NCBI RefSeq assembly: GCF_006517435.1
Contig: NZ_VHQG01000004.1
Span: forward strand, 248,001-312,000
Direction: 5' to 3'
DNA from: Schumannella soli
GTDB taxonomy: Bacteria > Actinomycetota > Actinomycetes > Actinomycetales > Microbacteriaceae
Length of the DNA stretch: 64,000 nucleotides
A program made the translations under genes and the position numbers. Shown one piece after another: positions 17,831-28,466 of this stretch (position 1 is the first letter of the stretch; each line of letters begins with the position of its first letter). The notes below the pieces were generated by a model. The model made no database searches. It was not told where the DNA came from and saw nothing but the letters and a program-made list of their open reading frames with translations.

Positions 17831-18445
17831 ATGGCGGAGTCGGTGTACCAGCGGGTGCTCGGCGACGACTTCGCGCTGCTCGACCTGCGACTGCGACGGT
17901 ACTTCGGCATGCCGCCCGAGGGAGCCGTCGGCGTCGGGCGCGGCGTCTACGACCACGCCGGAGCCGTCGGGATCGGCGGCCGCCTGCTGCGACCGGTGCT
18001 GACCTGGCTAGCGTGGCAGCGCATCCTCTTCCCCGAGAGCGGCGACGAGATCGCGTTCACGGTCGTGAACCGCGCCGACGAGCGCCGCGGCACGCTCTCG
18101 GCGCAGCGCACCTTCGACTTCGACGGCGTGCGCCGCGTCATGGAGGACACCATGTCGGTGCGCCGCGGGCGCCTGCGTGACCGCCTCGGCCGCACGCGCT
18201 GGCTGGAGGTCGACCTCGAGCTCAGCGTCGTCGACGGCGGGCTGCACATGGTCTCGCGGGGCCTCGGCATCCGTCTCGGTCTCGTGCGGCTGCCGCTCCC
18301 CCGCGTCGCCCGGGTCACGCTCGACGAGCGCAGCGACCCCGACGGCGTGCACCAGCGGGTGGATGTGCGGCTCACCGCGCCGCTCATCGGCGAGTTCTTC
18401 CGCTACTCGGGCATCTTCAGCTACGACTACCGCCAGCTGCGCTGA
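17831..18445 (+). CDS. DUF4166 domain protein
   Basis: This 204-residue soluble protein begins MAESVYQRVLGDDFALLDLRLRRYFG and matches the DUF4166 pattern: a conserved start, a central RTFDFDG, and an end of FFRYSGIFSYDYRQL. The start is supported by AGGAGG at 17821-17826. A TAGGGT hexamer at 17807-17812 is a likely -10, leaving a short leader. The biochemical function is not known. It is monocistronic, divergent from the DUF6350 gene, and ended by a strong hairpin. Confidence 0.85.
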   Translation: MAESVYQRVLGDDFALLDLRLRRYFGMPPEGAVGVGRGVYDHAGAVGIGGRLLRPVLTWLAWQRILFPESGDEIAFTVVNRADERRGTLSAQRTFDFDGVRRVMEDTMSVRRGRLRDRLGRTRWLEVDLELSVVDGGLHMVSRGLGIRLGLVRLPLPRVARVTLDERSDPDGVHQRVDVRLTAPLIGEFFRYSGIFSYDYRQLR

Positions 18446-18474
18446 CCCCTCCGCGGACCAGCGCCGGCGAGACG

Positions 18475-18512
18475 ACGAGGGGCCCGCATCCGGGTGGATG
18501 CGGGCCCCTCGT
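18475..18512. terminator. bidirectional stem-loop terminator
   Basis: A perfect 17-bp stem (18475-18491 with 18496-18512), loop gggt, lies between the DUF4166 gene and convergent sucD. It has the same GAGGGGCCCGCATCC arm as the 5351-5390 terminator. Confidence 0.87.
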
Positions 18513-18551
18513 GCATGTGCGCGAGCCGCGACGGCTCGACGCGGGCACGGC

Positions 18552-20653
<2,102 letters not shown>

Positions 20654-20700
20654 GCTGGCTGCTTCTTCCTTGCGCGTCGGAGTCGTCGGGGAACAGCCGG

Positions 20701-20732
20701 TATCTCGACATAGAGATAGTTCGACATCAAGA
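20701..20732. promoter_or_regulatory. two tandem operator candidates upstream of sucCD
   Basis: TATCTC-GACATA-GAGATA (20701-20718) is a perfect inverted repeat, and GTTCGACATCAAGA (20719-20732) is a weaker copy. Both resemble TCTCGACATCGAGA at icd (13/14 and 11/14 matches). They are likely binding sites of one regulator of TCA genes. Confidence 0.58.
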
Positions 20733-20838
20733 GATATCGGCGGCACCAACCCTAGCGCTCCCGCGCGACCGCTTCGTGCGAGCGCGTTCAGGATGCGGAG
20801 CGCAGGCGCCACCGGACGTGCGGCCGTACGATCGCCGC

Positions 20839-21597
20839 GTGAGAGCTGCCCGCGACTGGCCGGAGTACGCGGCCGACGGCGCGCTCGTGCTGGGCGGCGC
20901 GGCGGCGATCCTGCTGCAGCTCGGCGATCCGGTGGTCGCCCGCGGGGTGGCCGCGCACAGCGCCTTCGCCCGCGATCCGCTGCGTCGGCTCGAGCACACC
21001 CTCGCCTACGTCTACGCGGTGTCGCTCGGCGACGACGAGCTCCGCCGCCTCGTCGCCGGGATGGTCGACGGCGCGCACGACGGTGTGCCGGGCGCCCGCG
21101 ACGCCGAGCACCAGACCTGGGTGGCGGCGACGCTGTGCTGGACCGGCATGCGCACGCACGCGCTGCTGCGGGGTCCGGTCGCGGCGGCGCTGGCCGACGA
21201 GATCGTCGCCCGCAGCGAACGCCTCGCCACCGCGCTGCAGCTGCCGGCCGGCGCGTGGCCTGCCGATCGCGCGGCTTTCGACGCCTACTGGGATGCGCGC
21301 ATCCTCGCCCTCGAGATCGGAGCAGAGGCCCGCGAGGTCGCCGGGCAGCTGCTGCACCCGACCGCGCTGCCCTGGTGGGCGCGGCCGGCGATGCCGATCG
21401 TGCGCGCGCTGACACCGGCGCTGCTGCACCCGTCGGTGCGCGCCGCCTACGGGTTGCCGCTGCGACGCCGGCGCGCGGCGCTCGCGCTCGCACTGGTGCG
21501 CACGGTGCTGGCGATCACGCCGCGACGGCTGCGCGAGCTGCCGTCACGGCGCCTGCTCGCGCGGCTGCGGCATCACTCCTCGCGGAAGCCGCGGTAG
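20839..21597 (+). CDS. MpaB-like oxygenase family protein (DUF2236)
   Basis: This 252-residue protein has the layout of the DUF2236/MpaB family: N-terminal [40 protein letters not shown], then [16 protein letters not shown]-containing helices and a C-terminal basic tail. Family members include latex-clearing-type and MpaB haem proteins, but the substrate here is unknown. The GTG at 20839 follows TACGAT by 6 nt without an RBS, so a leaderless mRNA is likely; an upstream ATG would put the promoter inside the gene. Its 3' end overlaps the convergent unknown gene by 25 nt. Confidence 0.85.
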   Translation: MRAARDWPEYAADGALVLGGAAAILLQLGDPVVARGVAAHSAFARDPLRRLEHTLAYVYAVSLGDDELRRLVAGMVDGAHDGVPGARDAEHQTWVAATLCWTGMRTHALLRGPVAAALADEIVARSERLATALQLPAGAWPADRAAFDAYWDARILALEIGAEAREVAGQLLHPTALPWWARPAMPIVRALTPALLHPSVRAAYGLPLRRRRAALALALVRTVLAITPRRLRELPSRRLLARLRHHSSRKPR

Positions 21598-21950
21598 ATG
21601 CCCGCGGCCGAGGCCGCGTGGCCCACCGCGTCGACGAGCTGCCGGAAGGCGTTGTCGGTGCGGGCGATGCCGATCGTTCCGGAGTTCGCGAAGATGCTGC
21701 GGCTGCCGCGCTGGATGAGCGCGGTCGGCGCGCCCTGCGCATCGATCCCGAAGACGACGTGGAACTCGATGTACATCATCTCGGCCGCGTTGGCGCCGGC
21801 GAGCGCGGTGAGGTTCGCGTCGCCCCGGCTGAAGCGGTGGCGCCCGTCGGGCTGCACCTGCGCCGAGTAGCCGATCCCGACGATCGTCCGGCCGACCAGC
21901 TCGATCGCGGCCACCGGCGAGCCCGAGAACGTGAACAGCACGTCGGACAT
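21573..21950 (-). CDS. unknown protein, tandem paralogue A
   Basis: This 125-residue protein begins MSDVLFTFSGSPVAAIELVG and ends with [18 protein letters not shown] plus an acidic tail. It is clearly homologous to the gene just upstream (22057-22437): shared LFT..G, LV..T, GYSA.V.P.G.HR.SRG, and QLVDA.G.AAS.AGIY.G. There is no signal peptide or membrane helix, and no catalytic motif is recognised. Alternating short strands and a conserved C-terminal helix suggest a compact alpha/beta fold. The 3' end overlaps the convergent DUF2236 gene. Confidence 0.75.
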   Translation of the reverse strand: MSDVLFTFSGSPVAAIELVGRTIVGIGYSAQVQPDGRHRFSRGDANLTALAGANAAEMMYIEFHVVFGIDAQGAPTALIQRGSRSIFANSGTIGIARTDNAFRQLVDAVGHAASAAGIYRGFREE

Positions 21951-22056
21951 GGCGGCTCTTGGCGTTCGAGAAGTGGATGCCGGCCGCGCGGGGTGCGCGC
22001 GGCCGGCGGATCGGAGGCCCGAGCGGGCCGCCGGGGCGGTCACACCGCCGGGGAGA

Positions 22057-22437
22057 TCAGGCCGCGGGGCCCGAGCCGATGTAGATGCCGGCGTTCGAGG
22101 CGGCGCCGCCGATCGCATCCACCAGCTGGCCGTAGGCGCTGTCGGTCTTCGAGACGCCGATCGCGCCGCCCTTGAGAAAGCTCGCGCCGCCGTCGCGGTC
22201 GACCCGCACGGTCAGGTTGCCCGACTCGTCGTGGGCGTAGGCGACGACGAAGGCGACGTGGAAGTCGTCGCCGGAGAGCGCGCCGAGCCAGAAGGTCTTG
22301 GTCTTGCTGCCGCGGCTGAGGCGGTGGGCTCCGTTCGGCAGCACCTCGGCCGAGTAGCCGAGCGCCGACACCGTGTTCGCGACGAGGGTGGAGGCGGCGG
22401 TGCTGTCGCCGCCGAGGGTGAAGAGGGTGCCGGCCAT
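22057..22437 (-). CDS. unknown protein, tandem paralogue B
   Basis: This 126-residue protein begins MAGTLFTLGGDSTAASTLVA. It is a duplicate of the following gene in the same operon (107-nt gap), with the same GYSAEVLPNG-HR-SRG centre and QLVDAIGGAASNAGIYIG end. ATG 22437 is chosen over an upstream ATG because the homology begins here and a 16-bp palindrome lies between them (22456-22471). No known family is recognised. The presence of two copies suggests subunits of a hetero-oligomer or diverged functions. Confidence 0.75.
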   Translation of the reverse strand: MAGTLFTLGGDSTAASTLVANTVSALGYSAEVLPNGAHRLSRGSKTKTFWLGALSGDDFHVAFVVAYAHDESGNLTVRVDRDGGASFLKGGAIGVSKTDSAYGQLVDAIGGAASNAGIYIGSGPAA

Positions 22438-22455
22438 GATGCTCCAGATGCTCGC

Positions 22456-22471
22456 GACGTGCGCGCACGTC
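22456..22471. promoter_or_regulatory. 16-bp perfect palindrome upstream of the paralogue pair
   Basis: GACGTGCGCGCACGTC is fully palindromic and lies 19 nt upstream of ATG 22437. It may be an operator or leader hairpin for the unknown gene pair. Confidence 0.5.
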
Positions 22472-22631
22472 GATGGTGGTGGTGGCACCGCGACGGGGCA
22501 GTCGCGGCACCGGCGCCGCGAGCTCCCCCGAGGATGGAGAGCGGCGTTTCGCTCACATTAGCGCCGGGATGCGCGGCCGCGCGATGGGCACATCTGCCCG
22601 CGCGGATCCGGCCCGGTCCTAGGCTGGCGCG

Positions 22632-23882
22632 GTGAGATTCGCCGCGCTGCGCGCCCCCTGGTACCGCGGCTACCTGATCGGCGGCATCCTGCTCATGTCG
22701 GGCGACCACGTCGAGCACGCGATCACCTACTTCGTCATGTGGCAGAAGTTCCAGTCGCCCGTGCTCGCGGGCTTCGCGACGATCAGCCACTGGGTGCCGT
22801 TCCTGCTCGGCGCGATCCCCTTCGGACATGTCGCCGATCGCTTCGACAACCGGCGCATCATCCAGGCCTCGTGCGTGCTCTTCGCCCTCGTCTCGGTGGC
22901 GTGGGCAGTGCTGATCGGCACGAACACGCTGCAGCCGTGGCCCTGCGTGATCCTGCTCGTGCTGCACGGACTCTCGGGCGCGTTCTGGAATCCCGCCGAC
23001 CAGCTCATGCTCTACGACATGGTCGGTCCGAAGGATCTGCCGAGCGGGGTGCGGCTCATGGCGACCGGACTCAACCTCGGCCAGCTGGCGGGGCCGGCCC
23101 TCGGCGCCGCGCTGCTGTTCATCGTCGGGCCGGTGTGGGGCATGGCGCTCAACGTGCTGCTCTACGTGCCGTTCTTCGTCTACCTCGCGATCACGCCGGT
23201 CACCGGTCACCGCACGCGCCGCGTGACACCGCCGCGGATGCGCGTGCGCGACGTGCTCGGCGTGCTGCGCGAGGTGCCGCGCTATCCGGCGATCCTGCTG
23301 ATGATGCTCGTGCAGGGCGCGGTCGGCCTGTTCATCGGAACCGCGCTGCTGCCGCTGCTGCCCGACTTCGGCCGACTGCTCGGGCAGGACCAGGGGCCCG
23401 GCTACATCCTGCTGCTCATCGCGATGTCGACGGGGGCGGTCGCGGGCGGGCTCGGCATGGAGGCGCTCGGGCGCATCGCCGCGAGCACGCGCGTCGCGAT
23501 CATCGCCTCGGCGCTGTTCGGCCTCGGCGTGCTCGTCTTCGCGCTCTCGCGCAGCTTCCCGCTCTCGGTCGCGGCGCTCGTGCTCGCCGGCCTCGGCAAC
23601 CTCGTCGGCGCCTCGACCGCGCAGACCGTCGTGCAGCTCGCTGCGCCCGAGGACCGCCGCGGCGCCTTCATCGGCGCGTTCGGCATGGCCGCGAACGGCT
23701 TCCGCGCGGGCAGCGGCATCGTCGTCGGCGGACTCAGCGCGCTGCTCGGCGTCGCCAGCGGCGTCGGCATCGGGGCGGGCGCACTTCTCGTGGTCGCGCT
23801 CGTGCTGCTGACCGTCGTCACGCTGCGGCGACGGCGCGGGGATGCGTCGGTCGACCCGGCGGGTGTGGTCGCGCTCGACTGA
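22632..23882 (+). CDS. MFS exporter (EntS-like, MFS_3)
   Basis: This 416-residue transporter of 12 predicted helices starts MRFAALRAPWYRGYLIGG, typical of the MFS_3 exporters that include the enterobactin exporter EntS. The cytoplasmic loop between helices 2 and 3 carries GHVADRFDNRRI, the motif A equivalent. GTG 22632 follows TAGGCT by 6 nt, so the mRNA is probably leaderless. It is divergent from the paralogue pair. The exported compound is unknown; siderophore and drug are both possible. Confidence 0.9.
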   Translation: MRFAALRAPWYRGYLIGGILLMSGDHVEHAITYFVMWQKFQSPVLAGFATISHWVPFLLGAIPFGHVADRFDNRRIIQASCVLFALVSVAWAVLIGTNTLQPWPCVILLVLHGLSGAFWNPADQLMLYDMVGPKDLPSGVRLMATGLNLGQLAGPALGAALLFIVGPVWGMALNVLLYVPFFVYLAITPVTGHRTRRVTPPRMRVRDVLGVLREVPRYPAILLMMLVQGAVGLFIGTALLPLLPDFGRLLGQDQGPGYILLLIAMSTGAVAGGLGMEALGRIAASTRVAIIASALFGLGVLVFALSRSFPLSVAALVLAGLGNLVGASTAQTVVQLAAPEDRRGAFIGAFGMAANGFRAGSGIVVGGLSALLGVASGVGIGAGALLVVALVLLTVVTLRRRRGDASVDPAGVVALD

Positions 23883-23943
23883 GGCGAGCGCCGACGAGGA
23901 CGGCGATGACGGCTCGATGCCGACCGCGCGACGCCGACCGACG

Positions 23944-24438
23944 TCAGCGCTGCTGCGCGGCGATCGGCCCCGAGAAGCGGCCCGGCTGCGCGACCGTGAA
24001 CGTCGGGGCCTCGAGCCCTGCGGTGAGCGCCTGCCCGACGGCGGCCGCCAGGTCGGCGCGCTCGGGGAAGGGCTGCGGAATGCCCTCCGCCTCGCCGATC
24101 GCGAGCTGGCCGACGAGCTGCATCGTGACGCCGCCCTGCTGGCCGACGCCGGTCAGCGGAGCGAGCCCCGTGCCCGGCAGCATCACGATCTCCTGCTCGG
24201 CCGGGTTGGCCGACAGCACGCCGATCTCGCGGGCGGTCAGCGACACGATCGCGAGCAGCACCGGCGCGGTGAAGTTCTCACTGGCGACGCGGGCGTCGAG
24301 CGACCCCGAGAACGGCTGCGCGGCCACGATCGGACCGCCGAGCCCCTCGGGCGCACCGCGCCAGACGATGCCGCTGAACTGCGGCAGCTTCTGGATGATC
24401 GGCAGCAGCTGCTCGATCGGCGGCGGAGTCGTGCTCAT
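23944..24438 (-). CDS. ADP-ribosyltransferase-like protein, small stand-alone domain
   Basis: This 164-residue protein without signal peptide or membrane helix starts MSTTPPPIEQLLPIIQ. The order VWRG (Arg motif, about residue 26), ASENFTAP (possible Ser motif, about 53) and SANPAEQEIVMLPGTG (about 76-91, with E-Q-E as the E-x-E motif followed by V/IMLPGT) resembles R-S-E type mono-ADP-ribosyltransferases, in which S-x..E-x-E-V-L-x-P-x-G-T is typical. The remainder has VTMQLVGQLAIG. It could alternatively be an unrelated fold with chance matches. ATG 24438 lies 6 nt after TAGGGT, a leaderless pattern. It is convergent with the MFS gene. No partner gene is apparent. Confidence 0.45.
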   Translation of the reverse strand: MSTTPPPIEQLLPIIQKLPQFSGIVWRGAPEGLGGPIVAAQPFSGSLDARVASENFTAPVLLAIVSLTAREIGVLSANPAEQEIVMLPGTGLAPLTGVGQQGGVTMQLVGQLAIGEAEGIPQPFPERADLAAAVGQALTAGLEAPTFTVAQPGRFSGPIAAQQR

Positions 24439-24612
24439 GCCGACACCCTAGCTTCCCCGGCGCGCGCAGCCGCGGCCCCTGTTCGTGCCACAGCATCCAG
24501 CAGGTCGTCCATCGCGTTCCCCCTCGTCGGTCTCGCGGCGCCCGTCGGGTCGGGCGCCGCGCCTCCTTCTCGCCGACCGCCCCCCGCGGCCGGACTCGTC
24601 ACCTCGCTCGCG

Positions 24613-27006
24613 TCAGAGCTTCTCGATCGGCGCGATCTTGATGAGCAGCTTCTTGCGCCCGGCCGTGTCGAACAGCACCTCGGCGATCGACTTCGGCCCC
24701 TGCCCGGTCACGCCGGTGACGCGGCCCTCGCCGAAGTCGGCGTGACGGATGCGGTCGCCGATCTCGAGGGTCAGATCGCCGTTGTCGCGAACCTTGGCCG
24801 TGACGGCGTTCGCCCACTCGCGCTTCTCGCGGTTCGGGGCCGGCGGCAGCGACGAGCCGTAGCTGAACCGGTCGGATGATCCGCCGCGCCGGGCGTTGAG
24901 CGCGCGCGGCTGCGATCCTCCTCGCGAGTTCGCGAAGCCCGGCGACTGACGCCACTCGATGAGCTCGGCCGGCACCTCCTGGAGGTAGCGGCTCGGCAGG
25001 GCGACGGTCGTGTCGCCGAACTGCGCGCGCTGCATCGCGAGCGAGAAGAACAGGCGGCGCTTGGCGCGCGTGACGCCGACGTAGAACAGCCGGCGCTCCT
25101 CCTGCACTCCCCCGGGCTCGCCGGCCGACATCTGGTGCGGCAGCAGCCCCTCCTCGATGCCGGTGAGGAAGACGGTGTCGTATTCGAGGCCCTTGGCCGT
25201 GTGCAGCGTCATGATCGACACCGAGCCGTCGGTGTCGTCGATCTCGTCGGCGGCGGCGAGCAGGGCCACGTTGGTGAGGAACTCGATGAGGGTGCCGTCG
25301 GGGTTCTGCTTGCGGAACTCCTTGGTCTGCGCGAGCAGCTCCTCGAGGTTCTCGGCGCGCGCCTCGTCCTGGGCGTCGCGCGTGGCGCGCAGCCCGGTGA
25401 CGTAGCCGGTGCGCTCCATGAGCAGCGCGAAGATGTCGGCGGGGGCGGCGGTGAGCGCCTGGCCGGAGGCCTCGTCGAGCAGGTCGACGAGGGTTCGGAT
25501 CGCGCCGGTCACCTTGGGCCCGAGCCCGAGCTGCTCGACATCGCGCAGCGCATCCCGCAGCGGCACGCCCTCGCGGTCGGCGTGCGCCTGCAGCGTCGCC
25601 TCGGTCGCCGGGCCGATGCCGCGGCGCGGCACGTTGAGGATGCGACGCAGCGCCAGGTCGTCGGCCGGGTTGACGACCTGGATCAGGTACGCCATCGCAT
25701 CCTTGATCTCGGCGCGCTCGAAGAACTTCGTGCCGCCGGGGATGCGGTACGGCAGGGCCGAGCGGATGAAGATCTCCTCCAGGGGCCGGGTCTGCGAGTT
25801 CGTGCGCACGAACACGGCCATGTCGTTGAGCGAGGTGCCCGCCGTGCGCAGCTTGTCGATCTCGTCGGCCACGAACTGGGCCTCGTCGTGCGCCGAGTAG
25901 CCGGTGTAGCCGGTGATCTTGTCGCCGGCGCCGATCGTCGTGAAGAGGTTCTTCGCGGTGCGGTCGAAGTTGTTGCCGATGACGGCGTTCGCCGCGTCGA
26001 GGATGTTCTGCGTCGAACGGTAGTTCTGCTCGAGCAGGATCGTCTTCGCCTCGGGGAAGTCGCGTTCGAACTCGACGATGTTGCGGATGTCGGCGCCGCG
26101 GAAGGCGTAGATCGACTGGTCGGAGTCGCCGACGACCGTGAGCGAGGCGGGCGCGATCGACCCGTCGGCCTCGAGCCGGGTGCGGGTGTCGGCGGGCACG
26201 TTCTGCGGCTTCACGGCGCGTACGAGCTCGCGGATGAGCGCGTACTGGGCGTGGTTGGTGTCCTGGTACTCGTCGACGAGCACGTAGCGGAAGCGGCGCT
26301 GATAGAGCGCGGCCACCTCGGGGAAGGCGCGGAACAGGTAGACGGTCTGCGCGATGAGGTCGTCGAAGTCGAAGGCCTTCGCGCGGGCGAGCCCCTCGCT
26401 GTAGCGGCGGAAGACCTCGAGGAACGCCGACTCCTTCGGGTCGTCGACGTTCGCGTTCCGGGCGAAGCTCTCCGCATCCGTCAGCTCGTTCTTGAGCTTC
26501 GAGATGCGCCCGGCGACGCTCGACACCGTCAGCCCGAGGGTGTCGGCCTCGAGCTCCTTGAGGATGCGCTTGATCAGCGCGCGGCTGTCGGCCGAGTCGT
26601 AGATCGTGAAGCTCGGCGAGAGACCGAAGGCCTCGGCCTGTCGCCGAAGGATGCGCACGCAGGCGGAGTGGAAGGTCGAGATCCACATGCCCTGCGCGGC
26701 GTCGCCGACGAGTCCGTGGATGCGCTCGCGCATCTCGGCGGCGGCCTTGTTGGTGAAGGTGATCGCGAGGATCTGGCTCGGCCAGGCCTCGCGGGTGTCC
26801 AGCAGGCCGGCGATGCGGCGGGTCAGCACGCTCGTCTTGCCCGAGCCGGCTCCGGCGACGATGAGCAGCGCGCGCCCGCGGTAGAGCACGGCCTCGCGCT
26901 GCTGCGGGTTGAGCCCGGCGAGCAGGCGCTCGTCGACCTCGGACGATCCGCCGAAGGAGGAGGTGGTCGGGTGGTCGGGCTCGAAGCCGTCGAGGACGAA
27001 GCTCAT
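24613..27006 (-). CDS. pcrA: ATP-dependent DNA helicase, UvrD/PcrA family
   Basis: This 797-residue superfamily 1A helicase unwinds DNA 3'-5' in repair and replication restart. Motif I is AGAGSGKT (51-58), followed by ITFTNKAAAEMRER, motif II VDEYQDTN, motif III GDSDQSIYAFRGAD, motif IV LEQNYRST and motif VI VGVTRAKRRLFF. The C-terminus has a basic linker and a Tudor-like domain (GDRIRHADFGEGRV) that in PcrA contacts RNA polymerase. TAGACT lies 9 nt before the ATG, so the leader would be only a few nt. It is monocistronic. Confidence 0.96.
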   Translation of the reverse strand: MSFVLDGFEPDHPTTSSFGGSSEVDERLLAGLNPQQREAVLYRGRALLIVAGAGSGKTSVLTRRIAGLLDTREAWPSQILAITFTNKAAAEMRERIHGLVGDAAQGMWISTFHSACVRILRRQAEAFGLSPSFTIYDSADSRALIKRILKELEADTLGLTVSSVAGRISKLKNELTDAESFARNANVDDPKESAFLEVFRRYSEGLARAKAFDFDDLIAQTVYLFRAFPEVAALYQRRFRYVLVDEYQDTNHAQYALIRELVRAVKPQNVPADTRTRLEADGSIAPASLTVVGDSDQSIYAFRGADIRNIVEFERDFPEAKTILLEQNYRSTQNILDAANAVIGNNFDRTAKNLFTTIGAGDKITGYTGYSAHDEAQFVADEIDKLRTAGTSLNDMAVFVRTNSQTRPLEEIFIRSALPYRIPGGTKFFERAEIKDAMAYLIQVVNPADDLALRRILNVPRRGIGPATEATLQAHADREGVPLRDALRDVEQLGLGPKVTGAIRTLVDLLDEASGQALTAAPADIFALLMERTGYVTGLRATRDAQDEARAENLEELLAQTKEFRKQNPDGTLIEFLTNVALLAAADEIDDTDGSVSIMTLHTAKGLEYDTVFLTGIEEGLLPHQMSAGEPGGVQEERRLFYVGVTRAKRRLFFSLAMQRAQFGDTTVALPSRYLQEVPAELIEWRQSPGFANSRGGSQPRALNARRGGSSDRFSYGSSLPPAPNREKREWANAVTAKVRDNGDLTLEIGDRIRHADFGEGRVTGVTGQGPKSIAEVLFDTAGRKKLLIKIAPIEKL

Positions 27007-27074
27007 GTCCCGACGAGTCTAGGTGCGACCGCCGACGCCCGAGGGCTCGCCGCCGAGACCTCGACGCGGAGGCG

Positions 27075-28091
27075 TCAGCGCTCGTCGCGTACCGCGACGG
27101 CGAGGTCGGGCTGGTCGGCGAACACCCCGTCGACGCCCGTGTCGTAGATCGCCCGGAACTCGGTGCGCCAGTCGCCCGGCGCCTCCTTGCCGCCGCCGAG
27201 CCGCGCGGCACGGGTGAGGAAGCGGTTCTCGGCACGCAGCGTCCAGGTGAAGACCTGGAGGCCCGCGGCGCGGATGCGCTCGACCGTGCCGGTCGACTCG
27301 ACCTCGTCATCCTCGGAGACGATCACCAGGCTCTTCGCCAGGCTCACCCCGTCGACCGCGCCGATCAGCGCCGGCAGTCCGCGCGGTCCGATCTGCGCCG
27401 CGTAGCTCAGCGCGTTGACGCCGTCGCGCGCCTCGAGGTCGGGGGCCGCGCCGTCCGCCTCGATCAGGTAGACGGTGGAGCCGGACACGCCCCGGTCGCG
27501 CACCTTCGTGAGCACGCTCTGCTCGAACGACTCGACGGTGAGGCGATCGGCCACGTCATCCCAGCCGGCGATCTCGCGGGCGAACAGCTCGTCGAGCGGC
27601 AGCCCGATCGACGCGAAGTAGTGGGCGTGCTTGATCTCGGCGACCATGCGCAGCATCCGTCCGGCCACGTCCTGGCACTCGTCGATCAGCCCCAGCAGGT
27701 CGACCAGGCGCAGCATCGGCTCGGCGCCGTCGTGGCCCGCGGATGCCGGACGCACCTTCGGCAGACGCTCGACCGCGCGCAGGGTCGCCAGCTCGGCCCA
27801 GTCGAAGTCCTCGGTGAACCAGCCAGTCAGCCGCTGGCCGTCGATCTGCTTCGTCGTGCGGCGGTCGGCGAACTCCGGGCGACGCGCGACGTCGGTCGTG
27901 CCCGAGATCTCGTTCTCGTGCCGGATCACCAGCACGCCGTCGCGGGTGGCCACCAGATCGGGCTCCACCGCATCCGCCCCCTGCTCGAAGGCGAGCCGGT
28001 AGGCCGACTCGGTGTGCTCGGGACGATAGCCGCTCGCACCGCGATGACCGATGACGAGAGGACGGTTCGGCACGGGGAGGGATCCGGTCAC
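27075..28091 (-). CDS. glycerophosphodiester phosphodiesterase
   Basis: This 338-residue GDPD-family enzyme hydrolyses glycerophosphodiesters to glycerol 3-phosphate and an alcohol. The family core is visible: IGHRGASGYRPEHT with the catalytic His-Arg, DAVEPDLVATRDGVLVIRHE with the metal-binding E-x-D and the second catalytic His, and VFTWTLRAEN near the end. There is no signal peptide, so it is cytosolic. GTG 28091 lies 7 nt after TATCTT (minus strand, 28099-28104), a leaderless pattern. It is divergent from the zinc-ribbon gene, with overlapping promoter elements. Confidence 0.92.
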   Translation of the reverse strand: MTGSLPVPNRPLVIGHRGASGYRPEHTESAYRLAFEQGADAVEPDLVATRDGVLVIRHENEISGTTDVARRPEFADRRTTKQIDGQRLTGWFTEDFDWAELATLRAVERLPKVRPASAGHDGAEPMLRLVDLLGLIDECQDVAGRMLRMVAEIKHAHYFASIGLPLDELFAREIAGWDDVADRLTVESFEQSVLTKVRDRGVSGSTVYLIEADGAAPDLEARDGVNALSYAAQIGPRGLPALIGAVDGVSLAKSLVIVSEDDEVESTGTVERIRAAGLQVFTWTLRAENRFLTRAARLGGGKEAPGDWRTEFRAIYDTGVDGVFADQPDLAVAVRDER

Positions 28092-28115
28092 GCGACCCAA
28101 GATAATGGGGTCACG

Positions 28116-28466
28116 ATGAACAGCAGGGATACGGCGAGCGCCTGCACGCACTGCGGTCGCGACCTCGACCCGGCGTGGAAGTTCTGCGTCTGGTGCGGTG
28201 CGCGCGTCATCCCCGCGGAGGCCGCGCCGGAGCCGACCCCGCACGCGGAGCGGCACCTGAATCCGGTCGCGGTGTTCGCGCTCGTGCTCGGCATCCTGCT
28301 GTCGCCGCTCGCGATCGCCTTCGGGCACGTCGCGCTGCACCAGCTCAAGTCGAGCGAAGACCGCGGCCGGCTCATCGCCCTCATCGGCACCGTGCTCGGC
28401 TACGCCGCCGTCGTTCTGATCGTGCTCGTCGTCGTCGCCTGGGTGCAGCTGCGTGTCCCGCTCTGA
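28116..28466 (+). CDS. zinc-ribbon membrane protein with DUF4190-like helices
   Basis: This 116-residue protein has an N-terminal double-CxxC zinc ribbon (C10, C13, C24, C27), a Pro/Glu/Ala linker, then two hydrophobic segments around an HVALHQLKSSEDRGR loop that resembles DUF4190 proteins. It is probably a small membrane protein with a cytosolic zinc finger. No RBS is seen before ATG 28116; TAATGG or GATAAT 7-9 nt upstream may be the -10. Its 3' end overlaps the next gene by 14 nt. Function unknown. Confidence 0.78.
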   Translation: MNSRDTASACTHCGRDLDPAWKFCVWCGARVIPAEAAPEPTPHAERHLNPVAVFALVLGILLSPLAIAFGHVALHQLKSSEDRGRLIALIGTVLGYAAVVLIVLVVVAWVQLRVPL

